NCBI GenBank assembly: GCA_030847615.1
Contig: JAUMIR010000003.1
Location: 340,146,256 to 340,210,255 of the forward strand
Reading direction: 5' to 3'
Length of the DNA: 64,000 nucleotides
DNA from: Gambelia wislizenii
Taxonomy: Eukaryota; Chordata; Lepidosauria; Squamata; Crotaphytidae
The position numbers were made by a program, and so were the translations under genes. Positions within the stretch are counted from its first letter, which is position 1; each line of letters starts with the position of its first letter. Shown here one piece after another: positions 32,310 through 44,400 of this stretch. Under the pieces are notes generated by a model, which was given only the letters and a program-made list of their open reading frames with translations, was not told the origin of the DNA and made no database searches.

Positions 32310-33790
32310 GGCCTATTTGCCATATAGGAAGGGGTCTGTACAATGTTGTAAATTGGCAGTAACTCCTGTGAGCTCAGTTGTACGAAATGAGTTTTGAAAG
32401 GCCTAGAAATGGAGCCATTGCTTTCTCTTCTACAGCTTTCATTGATACATACCTTGATTTACAATGTGGGGTGTTGGGGAGGGAATAATACAGCTTTACT
32501 TTGGATAGCAAGTTTTCTGAAAATCCATTTGAGGCAATGTAACTGGTGATGTGCTAGTTGATGACGTTAATGATTCTAATAAAGAATAAGACTTTGGTCA
32601 GCAGGATTGTTGTGTTATTTGTGATAGCATCAATTTAAAGAGATCAGCAACAATTTCATAAAGTGCCTGAAAATGATTTATTTGATATAATTCTGCAAGA
32701 AAGATTTAATGCAGGGCGATTGTTCTTTGGCACAGACCTAGACTGTCTAAATAGTATACTCTTGCATGTAAAATAGTGCAGTGCCTGTGTGGGGAGAGTG
32801 GAGGAAGGAAGCAAGAGGGCTAGGCTGGAGAATGCAAGCAGAAACAGCAACAAAGTGTTGCACTATGGGGTGCTGTTGACTTCATTCCCTTTCCACTTGT
32901 TTTTTTTTTCATTTTCTCCTCCCCTCAATATCAATTGCCATGTAACCATTGACCATGCTGTTCAGTCCTCATTGGGCTGATTTTCTGTGGTGTGATTGTA
33001 CATATGCCCATAGCTTTCTTCTTCCCTCACCCCAGGATTGTGCTGTACTTCTGCAAACTTTTGGGGCACAGAGATAAAGAATACTTGCAAATAATCTCAT
33101 TCTGGTTAAGAAAGAGCATCTTAACGCATCAAGAAACTCTGTTGAAAAATTGGTCAACCCCTCAGATTTCTTTCATTTTGCTATATTCTTTTGTGAAAAA
33201 TTAGTTTGTGCATCCCCATCCCCCCAAAAAGTATTTTTGTGCAGAGATTTGCATATGGCTCGCACAGAAAACTGTGGTTTTTGTACAGGTGATTTTTGTA
33301 TGTATCTCTTGAATTTTGCCAGAGCTTTTGCAGTGTTGCCCAGGAGGAAGAAAACGTTTGATATTCTTTGTTCTTGCATGGGACAACAAAGAAAGCAAAG
33401 GTTTCCATGCCTACTGTGGGGCTCCCTGTCACCTGTTGTGTCTTCCCTAATGATTGTGAGTAATGATGTTTTGGTTATATAACAGCACTGAAAAAAGATA
33501 TTGAACAAAAAGCTGTTTCCTGAATGAGCGATGGGATGAAGCCAAGCGCCAAAGAGAGGGTTGTCTTTCCTAAGTTCATGTTTTTCTTCTCTGATAGGTT
33601 TTCTTGATAAGAGCTCAGAAAAGTTCCTTTTTTTTTTTTTTTTGAGAGGGAGATTATAACCCAGAAATCCTATGTTGGCTGTGGGATTCTGGGGTTTTTA
33701 GTCCAAAACATAACTTCTCTACTGTTCCTGATGTTCACCTCAGTGTAGAGAATTGCTCCAGAGATTCTCAATACATTGATGTTGGCCTGC
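32310..33790. other. No gene recognised; intronic DNA
   Basis: Several overlapping ORFs (up to 111 codons near 33150-33508) occur on both strands with no known domain and no conserved splice context. Confidence 0.45.
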
Positions 33791-33794
33791 TTGT

Positions 33795-33900
33795 GCAAGT
33801 GTTGTTCTTGCTGTATTAATTTATATCTTGTTTTTCTCCCAATAATGGGACTCAAGGTAAATTATTAAAACTAGTACAAATTAAAAGCATACACAACATC
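33795..33900 (-). mobile_element. L2-like or SINE 3' tail
   Basis: TTCTCCCAATAATGGGACTC and ATTATTAAAACTAGTACAAA resemble the tail at 45085-45185. Confidence 0.5.
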
Positions 33901-34399
33901 GGCAAAAGCACAGAGAACATTGGTATATGTTGGCTCGCATCCTGCATTGGCGTTACAGATTCATAAACTAGAATTACGGATTCGTAACTGCTCTGTAATT
34001 GCCGTAAGTGCTGAATATGTTACATATTCAGGATTGTGGCACGGTTGCCATGATCATAAATGTTCCCTAGAACCCACCTTAAACTTGAGGGAGCCAGTCA
34101 GTGTGACAGAGGTGTGTGATGTGGTCAGGTAGGGCACTTCAAAATGACATGGCTAGCCTCTTCCTGCCTTTGAGCCATGATGCAATGAGCTTGGGGGCAG
34201 GAGGGGGCTAACCACATCATTCTGAAAGGCCCCACTCACCTGTGCTGCATGGAACAGCTCCTGTGAGTTAAGGTGGGTTCTGGGGTTGATGCTTAGGTGA
34301 TTTGTCACAATGTTTATGCAATATCACACATTTATGTAGCTACTTTTAAAAAACATTTTATTTAAGGTTTTCATAATACATAAAATAAGAGCAATACTA

Positions 34400-34645
34400 A
34401 TGTCTAACAACAACAACAATTTATTTCTTACCCACCTTTCCCTATGGATCAAGGCAGGGAACAACACATTAACACATAAACATAACATTGGTTAAAAGCA
34501 CATATCAGTTAAAAACATATATCAATTTAAATGAACAAGTAAAACCAAGACATTTTAAAACAGTCTGCACACAATTTGAAATTCACACTTTAAAATCATT
34601 TGGATAGGCCTGCCGGAAGAGGCTAGACTTTAATGCTGAGTTGAA
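34400..34645 (-). mobile_element. L2-like LINE 3' end
   Basis: CAACAACAACAATTTATTTC, then CCCTATGGATCAAGGCAGGG and GGCCTGCCGGAAGAGGCTA: the inverse of the 1090-1396 fragment plus the last residues of the LINE coding part. Confidence 0.7.
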
Positions 34646-34649
34646 AAAA

Positions 34650-37100
34650 GAAAAAGAGAAGGCTAAATAGACATCAAAAGAAAACTAAGAAAAGACTAGA
34701 AGAGGTGAAAAGATATAAAAAAGATAAAAGTGTCTTCCCATCATTTCCGCAGTTATTAAAACACATAATCAGTTTATGCCTCTCTCAGCAAGGCAACCGC
34801 CATCTTCCTCTCAATAAAATAATCTTCGTAATAAATTTAAAACTTATCAAAACATATAATTATTTTCAACAAAAAGTAAATAAAAGACTTAGTAGTTTCA
34901 CCCTTATAATCTTTATAATATCATTTAGTTAATCAAAAGATGATTCTACCTCACTAAATCAGTCTATTTTAACAGTTGATCATAATAAAAGGAAAAAAAC
35001 CCATCAAATAATAGGTTCTTTCCTCTTTGTAGTAAAATAGCCATTCCATCTTTTTATAGCAATGCCTCCTTCTCTTCCAACTTTATCCAGATATACCACA
35101 TTACAAGCCATACCTCTTCTATATACCTATACATCTCCAACCAAGATATCCACCAAATTTATATATGAGAATCTCTCTGGCTTTTCTTCACAAACGAAGA
35201 TTCAGGAAGGACTCATCCCGCGCTTTCTGCAAGCGCGCTGATGACTAAAAAGGCCAATCTGAGATAAACAAGTCTGGTTGCAGAAAGCACAGCAGAAGGT
35301 CTCCTTGGGTGATGTTTCTGGGTTGTGATTCTTTCTGCGTTGTCGTTTCTCTTCAAGACTTGTTCGGTGTGAGTTCTCAAATAAAGCTGCAGCATTGTGG
35401 ATTGTGCATCTCCATGCCTCCCGATGTGAGGCCAGGGCAGACCACTGTTGGTGATCAATTTGGCCGAGCCTGAGATGTTGTTTCAGGGAGTCTTTGTATC
35501 GCTTTTTTGGAGTGCCCCTCTTACGCTGACCCGTGGCGAGTTCACAGTAGAGTATATATCTGATTTATATTTAAATTGTCCCATACAAATACCTAATTTA
35601 CGACATTTATTAAGTCTTCTCTTTAGATTTAGTATAACCCTGAAGCATCCTTATACAAACATTTCTTTTTGATAAACCAGATATCCCAAATCCATTAATA
35701 AACTGGCATACTTATTGTTTCTGAACCAGATAAAACCAATCCTTCTGATTTATCACTTATAAGCATTTATATTTAATTCAGGGTTTTTAAACCAAATCTC
35801 AAACATTATAAAAATTGGGTATAACTCATCCAAACAGAAAAAACCCTGCAATGAGTGCATTATCCCATACACATAGTCCAATTTGATCCTGGACTCTTTG
35901 TTTACTTCTCTGTCTGCTTCAGTGCTCTGGGCAAGATACCCCACTTTGTCTCTTCCTTCATAATTCCTCTAATCTCCATGATCGCCATCTCTTCTCTATC
36001 TTGAAAACCTTTGGTCTTGATAAAGTCCTCCAGCACCACCTTCTCTTTGGTATTAAGTCTCTTGATATCATCAGATTCCTCTAGATAATGCAAGTCTTCA
36101 TCTTTCTCTGAAAGTACGAAGCTGTCCCTGTCTGTCTCATTAACTTTTATTCCATCTTGAGCTTCCACATTTTCCTCATAAGCCTCAGTTTCTCCAAAAA
36201 TTAGACTGTATAAGCCTCAGTTTCTCCAAAAATTTCCCTCCAACTTCTATTTGTCATCATCTGGTTTAGATCTTCTCTCAGCGATTTCATCTCTTTATAA
36301 ATTTCCCCCCCAGATCCTCTGGGCTTTCTAAATCTTCTTCCAAACAACTCTCATTTTCTTAAACCTTGTCGTCTTTACTATCTAGTAAGTTCTTTTGTAT
36401 AATCCAGAAGTTAAGTTTGCTTATGTTCTTGTCAATATAGTAGCAATGCTGAGCTGCCAGTTTATTTGTTGTTTTGTTGTGGCAGCAGCTACTGTACAAT
36501 GAATCCCCTCGTCAAAACACTGTCCTTTCTGATGAGAACTCTTACACTTTCAGAATAATCCAACATACTTCCATCAGAATAAAAGAACTAAAAGTTTCAA
36601 ACTTCTAGTTTTCATGTTGCTGTACCATTTGTTCATTTAAGTAAGTACTTCACCATCCAATTAAGCATTTGTATAACAATACAGTCTTAAAAGCAATTTT
36701 TACAATCTCTCTTCTTAATCCAGAAAGGAGGCACTCACCGAAGTAATAATGTCACTGCAGAACTGATAATTATAATCCACAAATTTCAAATTTTAAATAA
36801 AAAGTTGATTAAAGAAAGTGAAGTGGCATACTTCTTGTCTTTAGCAGACTTGCTTGGGCATAATTGTGTCCCTTGGCTCCCCCCCTGCTCCAATCACACC
36901 CAACCACTTGATTTCCACAGTCACTGTGTAGAAATGAGGTTCTCTTGAGCACTTGCTGTTGATCTCAAAATCTCCCCTTTATCTGGGGAGATATTTCATT
37001 AACCAGAGCTGTCTCCATGCTGGTGATTACCGCCATTAATGTCTCTCTCCTCATGGAGGGCGCTTCAGTTGACCGCCACCTGGAAGTCACACATTTATGT
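34650..37100 (-). mobile_element. Probable L1-type LINE 5' region remains, minus strand, with nested LINE piece
   Basis: On the minus strand an 88-codon acidic ORF (35902-36168) with runs such as KRLNTKEKVVLEDFI looks like an ORF1-type protein. Near the right edge GGGCGCTTCAGTTGACCGCC and the CTCCCCTTTATCTGGGGAG stretch resemble a LINE 5' UTR, the latter repeated at 37623-37679. Family assignment is weak, and the stretch at 35181-35545 is a different LINE. Confidence 0.35.
35181..35545 (-). pseudogene. Non-LTR retrotransposon C-terminal fragment with a zinc-finger-like end
   Basis: Minus-strand reading gives KRGTPKKRYKDSLKQHL, SALASHREAWRCTIHNAA and CAFCNQTCLSQIGLFSHQRA. The last has C-x2-C and H spacing of a C2H2-like finger. 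This K-R-Y-K-D / W-R / finger layout is known at the C-terminus of some vertebrate LINEs. It follows directly on a 3' end CTCTCTGGCTTTTCTTCAC whose first part recurs at 61913. The family is not named with confidence. Confidence 0.5.
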
Positions 37101-37679
37101 AGTTACAAATGTGAGTAGGGTCTCAGCTGTTATTTTTTTTAAAAAAAAACAAGAGTTAGATCAATCTATACAGTTAAACCATTTAAAATTAATTAAAAGA
37201 CAAAAAAAAAAAGCAGGGTTGGGGGTGTATATTACAAGAGTCTTATTCCTGAAGATTCCCCATGCACCTAAAAGCACCCCAAAGCTTGATTATGATTATG
37301 ACTATTAGATCTGCAAAGTCAGATAGATCTGTATAGATCATGTCACTGAAAATGCAATGCATTAGAAGATCTGAAATGCTTCCAAGCCTGCAGAGACATT
37401 CATAAATGAGGCTTATATATACAACTATCTCCCAGTCTCTCTTTCTCCTTACACAGAAGCAGGCAAACACCTCATATGGTTACTATTGCCACTATACTTT
37501 ATGGCAGTTTTGTAGACTGCAGCTCTCAGATTCCTTCAGAAATCATAGCCAGTGGTGATGTTGGTGGTTTATGGGAGTTATAGTCCACAGCCACTGTGCA
37601 AGTAACAAGGTTTTCTTGACCCTTTATCTGGGGAGATACTTCACCAGCCAGAGTTGTCTCTATGCCTGTGGTTATCGCC
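36978..37679. repeat. Direct repeat of about 56 bp, 645 bp apart
   Basis: 36978-37033 and 37623-37679 share TTTATCTGGGGAGATA, CAGAG-TGTCTC and GTGATTACCGCC-type sequence with several differences. They are probably two copies of one LINE 5' region. Confidence 0.6.
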
Positions 37680-37699
37680 CCCAAAGCCCTGGTCATTCC

Positions 37700-38195
37700 A
37701 GACACCCCACCCCATTAAGCATATATCTTGTTATGTTCTGTATCATTTCACTATTAAATCAGTCTGAAAATATGTTGGATGTACATAGTGTGAAATTTTC
37801 TGCTTTTTTAGACAGAACACTATACATAAGGTTGCCATTCTATGCACCAGGGATGGGCCACATTATGGCCTTACAGGGCTGTTTTTACAGACTTTGACTC
37901 TGCTAGATTCTCTGGGTTGTCCTTTTTTCTGCCCATATAAAGGTGAACTGAAGTCTTCAGGAGTGACAATTCACCTTTTAAATAGGTTGCAAGGCACCCC
38001 TGCACTACACAGAATTAAAAATGCCTGTTTTCCAAAGCCAGAAGTGGACTTGTGGCTATGCTGGGGTTAGGTTTGGGGGGGGCATTCTCTGTGGTCTTCA
38101 GAGAGTCCAAAGGATAGCAATTCCATGTCCCCGACCCATCGTGGTTGCCTACCCAAGTTGCTCTCAGTGCAGCTTCCACTGTGCTTTCTAAAATT
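37700..38195. other. No gene recognised; intronic DNA
   Basis: No domains. A G-rich run lies at 38072-38080. Confidence 0.4.
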
Positions 38196-38199
38196 GTGG

Positions 38200-39300
38200 G
38201 TTCATTTTCAAATGGCTCTTTAATAATCTTTAATCTCTTTTATATAGTTCTTCAGTGTATTGTTTCCATTGTCTTTTTTATTTGTACTCGGCCATGTAAT
38301 ATGTTCCCCTGCCAGTTGTAGAACATCCTCACTCTTGATTTAAATTTTCCTTTGATTTCTTGTATCTTGTGGAAAAGGTCTCATTCTTCCTTTTTTGTTG
38401 TCATCTTCTATTTCTCTGCATTGATTATTATAATAGTTCTCTTGGTTTCTGTTCACAAGTTGCTGAACAGTTGCATTCAGGGTTCTGACACTATTTCTGT
38501 CACCTTTCAATTGTGCAGTGTATTTGATTTCTATATTGGCTATCAGGTGATAACCATGTAAGCAGTCACCTCTTTGGTTGCTTGAAGAACATATTTGTGA
38601 TGAACAAACTGTTAACCTCACAAAATTCAGTCAGTGCTCTCTTGCTTCATTTCTTGATCCTAGGCCAATTTTTTCTACAATCTTTGATTCTGCACTGTTT
38701 CCTAATTTTTGCATTGCAATCTCCGATAATTAACAAGAGTCCTGTTTTGGTGTGTGGTCACTTTCCTCCTGGATTCCATGAACCTCTTTTTCTTCTGCTT
38801 CTGTAGCTGGAACATAACTTGGATTATACCAGTAATTACATTGGTAGTTTTCCCCTGAAATTTTATTGATATAATTCAGTCAGATTTTGCATTATACGTA
38901 TCTTTTGCTTTTGCTGCATATCTTCTCACTTTTAATGCCAGCCTATTTCTTCTTAGATTTTTCATTTAATGAGTAAAACACTATAGTTATGTGACTTAAA
39001 ATGTCTCATTCCTATCCACTTTAGCTTGCCACAGCACTACTAGTAGTTGTCCTCTGCTGTACCCCAGTAGCTTGTTGAGTGCCATCCAACCTGGGAGTCT
39101 CATCTTCTGGCACTATGTCTTGTTTCATTTTGGATTATCTCATCATAGGGTTTTCATGGTAAAAGACATTCAAAAGGGGTTTGCCGTGTCACCTTCTGCA
39201 CAGTACCAACAAGTGTTAGCTATGGTGCCACTGCTGTTGTTTCTGAGAGATCCTCCACCAGTGTCATCCCCCACTACTGCTGCTGTCCAGTAGCAGTTTG
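38200..39300 (-). pseudogene. RTE/BovB-like LINE, endonuclease region, decayed
   Basis: Minus-strand reading includes NPSYVPATEAEEKEV, IVEKIGLGSRNEA, a V-N-S-L-F-I-T-N-type stretch and IANIEIKYTAQLK, matching the order of the AP-endonuclease domain of RTE/BovB elements. Near 39080 the minus strand reads CCAGAAGATGAGACTCCCAGG, a phrase familiar from BovB. Many stops and frameshifts make it a dead copy. Confidence 0.6.
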
Positions 39301-39309
39301 GCATATTTA

Positions 39310-40020
39310 GTGTGTCTCCTCAGCAAAAGCCTGTCTGAAATGGGAGCCCCTACTAGCCTCACTGCTACCGTCAGCATAATCTCTTGCTTCACAGGAGTGT
39401 GCAATCCCATCACTATGGAAAGGTAGTACTGTGAGCCTTAATCCTGAGTGGAAATCAGTAGAAAGTGCACTGCCAGTTGAGGGATCTAATCAGGTGCATA
39501 ATTCCGTCCCACTGAAATTGATGGAATGTTAACTTGCTTAACTTTGCCCAGAAGATGCCTTGTATAAACAGCATTCTCACCCTCCCATTTCTCTTCATAT
39601 TTTTGAGAACTGATTTTTTTTAGGCTTTTAAAAACTATGCATTTGTTTATATAGCAATATATTTCTGTATGGCTTAACAAGTAGGTTGGGAGGGGCGGGG
39701 GAATGTCCACTTAAAATTTCCTATATTCAGAATTATATTTTCCCCTCATGACTTTTTGATCTTGAACTTTTTTAGTTTTTCTAATAACTTCCCATATTTC
39801 ACTTATTCCTCCTTATTAAGTAGCTGTTTGTGGAATTAGATGTCTCTGGGTTCAGGCCTTTGTGATGTTACTAGCAGTCTCTTCAGGGTAGCCAGTGCTT
39901 TCTATAGCTTCTTCGATTTCTCCTTATATAAAACTCATGAGACCGATAATTTCAAGTGGTATTTGCTGGTTCCTGTGCCAGTGGGATCATGAATCTAATC
40001 CAGGCTTTAGCCTAAACTCT
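39310..40020. other. No gene recognised; intronic DNA
   Basis: A few short ORFs without domains and no repeat edges seen. Confidence 0.4.
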
Positions 40021-40059
40021 AAAGGAACTATCCAGGGCCTTGAACCTCTTTTGGGAATG

Positions 40060-40925
40060 GAGTTTAGGACTTGCGGACCCAGGCTGTACTCCCTGTTTCC
40101 CCCCAGAATAAAGACACAGACACAGGACTCTACTACAACTATATATTGATTACAATTGGAAAATAAAGTATTAGATACAGGTTAGTAAGATGATAATTGG
40201 CAATAAAAGACCACAACTTGCTGGTGGCTGCAAATGGTTGGCACTATTGCATGGGTCCGGATCCCTTCATTGCCCAACCCTGTGTTGGCCAATGGTCATC
40301 ATATTGGTTGCTACCGACTCCTCCTAGAGGGGTGAGTCCCCGGCCGAGCCATCCCACTCGACACTCTCCCCTCGCCTGAAAACAAGATGTTAACATTTCT
40401 AACAGCTTACAAGGTGGGGGAAGGTCTCTGTGAACTTGAACTTGAACCTGAACTTGAACTTGACCGAGACCCCTTGTTCCCCACCTACCCAGATCAGGCC
40501 CATGCCAACCGCCAGCAAATTGTGACAAAACATTTGCGTACATAACGTCTGAGGGAGGGTGGGCGGGACTTCGGCTCCCGGCGAGCCACTGAGGATTCCG
40601 CACCAAGAGCCAGCTTATGTACCGGCTCCCAGCGTGGCTGGCCACGTCATCCGGCTGTGCCGGAAGCGTGACCAGAAGTCCCTCCCCGACCCCACTGCCT
40701 GGCAAATCAGGGGAGGAGGTGCTCCTCCCGATTGGCCAGGCCTTCCTGCCTCTCCCGGCTCCCAGAGGATGCCAGGAAGCAGAAGCCCCGGCAATGGCAG
40801 TCCCCTGTGCTGACCATGTGGTCGCGGGGGCCACTCCTAGGAGGCTGCGCGGGGGGTGGAAGAAGTGGGGGCGCCGGCTGAGCCGCAACCAGGCCCACCA
40901 GCGAGCCAGTAAGCCCCCTTAGGGC
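40060..40925. mobile_element. GC-rich LTR-like insertion, about 865 bp
   Basis: The insertion interrupts an old repeat: the left flank CTTGAACCTCTTTTGGGAAT and right flank CAATTCCTTTAAAATTCAAA are adjacent in the related piece at 31945-32000. It contains AATAAAG near 40107, a GAACTT hexamer tract (40434-40462) and a GC-rich half (40540-40900). The size and layout suit a solo LTR, but TG/CA ends and a target duplication were not fixed. The 214- and 156-codon ORFs on the minus strand are not gene-like. Confidence 0.45.
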
Positions 40926-40945
40926 AATTCCTTTAAAATTCAAAC

Positions 40946-41640
40946 TACAGTTGGCCCTCAATTTTTGTGGGGGTTGGGGTGCAGGATCCCCATGAAAGTG
41001 GAAAAACCATAAATAACCACTGGTGGTGCAATGCTTAAATGCCAGTACTGCAAGCCACAAGGTTATGAGTTTGATCCCAGAGGGCTCCAAGGCTGACTCA
41101 GCCTTCCATCCTTCTGTAGGTTGGTAAAATGAGTACCCAGCTTGTTGGGGGCGATTAGCTAAAAAAACCCAAAACATTGTAAACTGCTTAGGGAGTGCTT
41201 TGGCACTGATAAGCGTTAAATAAATATAAATGCTATTGCTATTGCTATAAGCCTGCTGGGTTTTTTTTTAACCCAAGAGAGCACTTCTCTAGGCCAGTGT
41301 TTCTCAACCAGGGTTCCCTGGAACCCTAAGATTCCCCAAGAAGTTGCTGGGGGTTCCTCAAGAGATTGCGATTGTGGGGAGAAAGCAATAGCAGTATATA
41401 GAAGAATGTTTATGCAGGGGTTTCCTGAGACCTGAAAATTATTTCAAGGGTTCCTCCAGGATAAAAAACTTGAGAAAGGCTGCTCTAGGCATTTGTAGGT
41501 CTCCAGCATGATTGTATGGTCAACTTCTAGCAGAAGACCTACAAATGTCTAGAGAAAACTTAGGGCAGGGGCAAATACAATAATCCATGGATAATCAAAT
41601 CCATGAATGCTTAACCTGCAAATGTGGAGGAACAACTGTA
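40946..41640. mobile_element. Tigger-like MITE with nested SINE
   Basis: TA flanks both ends; the left end CAGTTGGCCCTCAATTTTTG and right end TGTGGAGGAACAACTG are inverted. A SINE (41018-41249) sits inside. A further palindromic part (41293-41565) carries GTGTTTCTCAACCAGGGTTC and TTCTCTAGGCATTTGTAGG / CCTACAAATGTCTAGAG. Same family as 56592-58689. Confidence 0.75.
41018..41249 (+). mobile_element. tRNA-derived SINE (ATTGCT-tailed), nested
   Basis: Well-kept head and box B (GTTATGAGTTTGATCCCAGA) and tail GGCACTGATAAGCGTT with GCTATT units. Confidence 0.9.
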
Positions 41641-41644
41641 AGAC

Positions 41645-43010
41645 CCAGTGTAGATTTTACCACCCTACTGACATGGGAGCAATAACAGCCACTACAGCTC
41701 ATGCTGTGAGGTTTATGTCTGAGAAGTGATTTCAAGCTGAAGCTAGACACTATGTTAATTGTATAGAATGTACAGTAGTTAAATCTTTTTTTTTTTTTGG
41801 CTTGGAAATAAGTATGGGGGGAGCTGATCCGGATCAAGCCCATCACATGCAGGTAGGAGAAAAGCCAGGGTTTGTTTGTATGTTTGTTTGAGGAATAACA
41901 CTCCCCACTAGTTCCTTCCTGCCCCCCCAAATTTCCCTGACCATACACTGCCCCATTCTTCATTAGTGCCAGTGTTGCTGTGCATTTGACAAAGCATGCA
42001 GTTTAACTCTCTGCAACAGAGGGATTAGATAGAGTATGGGATTAGATAGAGGACATATTGTGTATACTGTAAGATTTGCAACTCCCATAATCCCTAGTCA
42101 ACATAGCCAATGGTGAGAGCTGCTACAAATATTCATTCCTGAAGCTACAAAAGAAGATAAGCATCTTTTCATTTTTCCAAGTTAAAAACAAAAGCCATCT
42201 TGGCTATTTTTAATTATGCATTTAAGAGGTTTGTTGGCACAAGGCACTTGGAGGTAAAGCCATCTCATATTCAGATGTGTCTTGGGAATAACAAAATGGA
42301 TAAAGCAACTAAGCAAAATGCTCATGCTGAATTTGAAAGAGAAAAGTGGGGTGTATAGCATGTATCTGAACCCAATGAATATTGTATACAAAATTAATCA
42401 AATTTTGCACTACAATGTAATTTTTAGGCAGTGAACAGGATCTGTTCCTGAATTGTTGGAGATGGATGACGTATAATACAAAGTGTGTGTGTGTGTGTGT
42501 GTGTTTGCGCACGCGTGTGTGTTTGTGTAAATTATCCATTTTTAAAATAATCTTACAGGACACAATAAATATTTTTATCATGGGCTTCCTGAACCTGTTA
42601 GGCTGATTCTGCAAACATAAGATGAGATGCAAGGCCTGCCTAGCATTCTGTTTCCACAACAGCTAGACAGTTCCTTATGGAAAGCCCACAAGCAGGGCAT
42701 GAGCACAGTGGCATTCTTCCACTCTATCTGCTTCAGCAACTGATATTGAGAAGTATACTGCTGTTGATACTATAGATCATTTAGAGCCATTTATTCAGTA
42801 GTTGACCAGGAGTGCCAGTCTGCAAGCTGTTGGTTGCTGGTCTATGATGCGTTTCCAGGAAAGAAACCATTATCCCCACAGGGCACAAATTTAGTGCTGA
42901 TCTGTGGCACACTGGAAAATAATAATTTCTGGTCCCCCACATGGGATAGCCTAAGAAGCACTGATTTAGAGCAATTGTAGCTTGTGGGCATTGATAGAAT
43001 TATCTTCTAT
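41645..43010. other. No gene recognised; intronic DNA
   Basis: Includes a (GT)n/(GC) tract at 42483-42523 and an A/T-rich middle. ORFs of up to 122 codons lack domains. Confidence 0.45.
42483..42523. repeat. (GT)n microsatellite with Z-DNA-prone GCGCACGCGTG part
   Basis: About ten GT units followed by alternating GCGCACGCGTGTGTG. Confidence 0.85.
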
Positions 43011-43014
43011 CTAT

Positions 43015-43513
43015 TTATGAAATCCCACTTGAAAAGCCTTTGTGGATTTCCCCAAGTTTTTAAAAGCTGTGGGGGAAATGCGCACTCCCGCCAAATTGCA
43101 ACACACTGTATTCCTGAAGCAGATAGCTGATTAGTCAGACATGTGGGGGCAGAGCTTGCTAACAAGGCAGCACCTGGACCCACCGTTGGATTTTCACAGT
43201 AGCGATTGTGTGCTGAGATGAGGAAACAGCCTTTATTTTTTCTTTTATTTAAGTGGAAGATTGCTCTTTTGCACCTTGGATTTAGTTTTTTTTTAAAATA
43301 CTGTTTGGTGGGGGCAAGTTGGGGAGAATAAAACCATGAGTAATTCACTTGCGCCTGCCATCTTGATTTGCTGGTATGCCTCTGTGTGAATAGCAAACAT
43401 GGATAGCTTTGCACACCACCAATCTCTCCAAAAAGGCATGGAAACAAATGAAAGCTGCTGCAAATTGGCATTACTACACACCAATCAACATTTTATTCCC
43501 TCATATAGAAGGG
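43015..43513. mobile_element. Non-autonomous DNA transposon, same family as 22382
   Basis: Shares GAGCTTGCTAACAAGGCAG, GTAGCGATTGTGTGCT, CATGAGTAATTCACTTG and the right end TTATTCCCTCATATAGAAGGG. The left end is less clear. Confidence 0.65.
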
Positions 43514-43600
43514 CCCATAGTGTTATGACAGATGAGGAAAAAATCTGCAATAATTATTCTTGTGCGTTACATACCTAAGATCCCCAAGTGTTAAGAAGTG
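43468..43600. repeat. Segment shared, inverted, with 28372-28506
   Basis: Covers the right transposon end and about 80 bp beyond it (ATAGTGTTATGACAGATGAG). The transposon end and the flank occur together in both places. Confidence 0.75.
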
Positions 43601-43751
43601 ACCTTTTACTTGGGCTTCTAGCAGCCATAAGTGCTGACTGCAGTTGTAAAAATTTTGTGGAAAGTTGAAGGGATGGTTTTTGACACAGATTTATAAAAAT
43701 AAGAAATGAATGTTCAAGCTTTGAAACTGACAGTGTTAAAAATAGATACCA

Positions 43752-43808
43752 AGGTGTGTGTGTGTGTGTATATGTGTGATAGAGAGAGAGAGAATGAATG
43801 AATGAATG
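43752..43808. repeat. (GT)n, (GA)n and (AATG)n microsatellites
   Basis: A compound tract: GTGTGTGTGTGTGT, GAGAGAGAGAGAGA, then four AATG units. Confidence 0.85.
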
Positions 43809-44054
43809 CAGAAATATTTTGTAGGTTATTTTAAGCATTTTTTAAAAAAAATATCTGGGATGAACATTATTACTGTTGTGTTTTAATATCTAATTCAGTT
43901 AGTCATTTTGTTGGTTAATCTGAGGCTAATTTTAATAATAAAAATATTTCATTTTTCAAAAATATAGTATTGATATATTTTGTGCTCTCTCCATCCACCC
44001 CAGCCTCTCATATGAAATATAATATATAAGGGTTTGGATCTGCACTCAGTTTTA

Positions 44055-44400
44055 CTTAGGACTTTTTCAGATGAGGTTTTATAACGCTAGCAGCCTCGTC
44101 CCCGTTGTGAGGCTGCTGCGCTGCAGGGCATCCCTTTCGGATAACACTCTGCCCTGCTGATCCTCTGCCGATACTGTTGCGTAACCGCGGGGACGCTGTA
44201 GCATTATATTTGGCGGTTTTCTAATCGCGATCAACTTTCGTGATTAGAAAACCGCCAAATATAACGCTGCAGCGTCCCCGCGGTTACGCAACAGTATTGG
44301 CAGAGGATCAGCAGGGCAGAGCGTCATCTGAAAGGGATGCCCTGCAGCGCAGCAGCCTCACAACGGGGACTATAAAACCTCATCCAAAAAAGTCCTTAGA
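44055..44400. mobile_element. Near-perfect long palindrome (foldback MITE)
   Basis: The arms 44055-44231 and 44243-44400 are inverted copies around an 11-base loop, with very few mismatches and one insertion of about 14 bp in the left arm (ACGCTAGCAGCCTCG region). The ends are AGGACTTTTTCAGATGAGG and its complement. It is GC-rich and has no ORF. A diverged relative of the end sequence starts at 46143. Confidence 0.85.

Noticed and set aside
40244..41177. 214- and 156-codon minus ORFs
   Set aside because: They lie in a GC-rich insertion and a MITE/SINE, have low-complexity repeats (QVQVQVQV from a hexamer tract) and no known domain.
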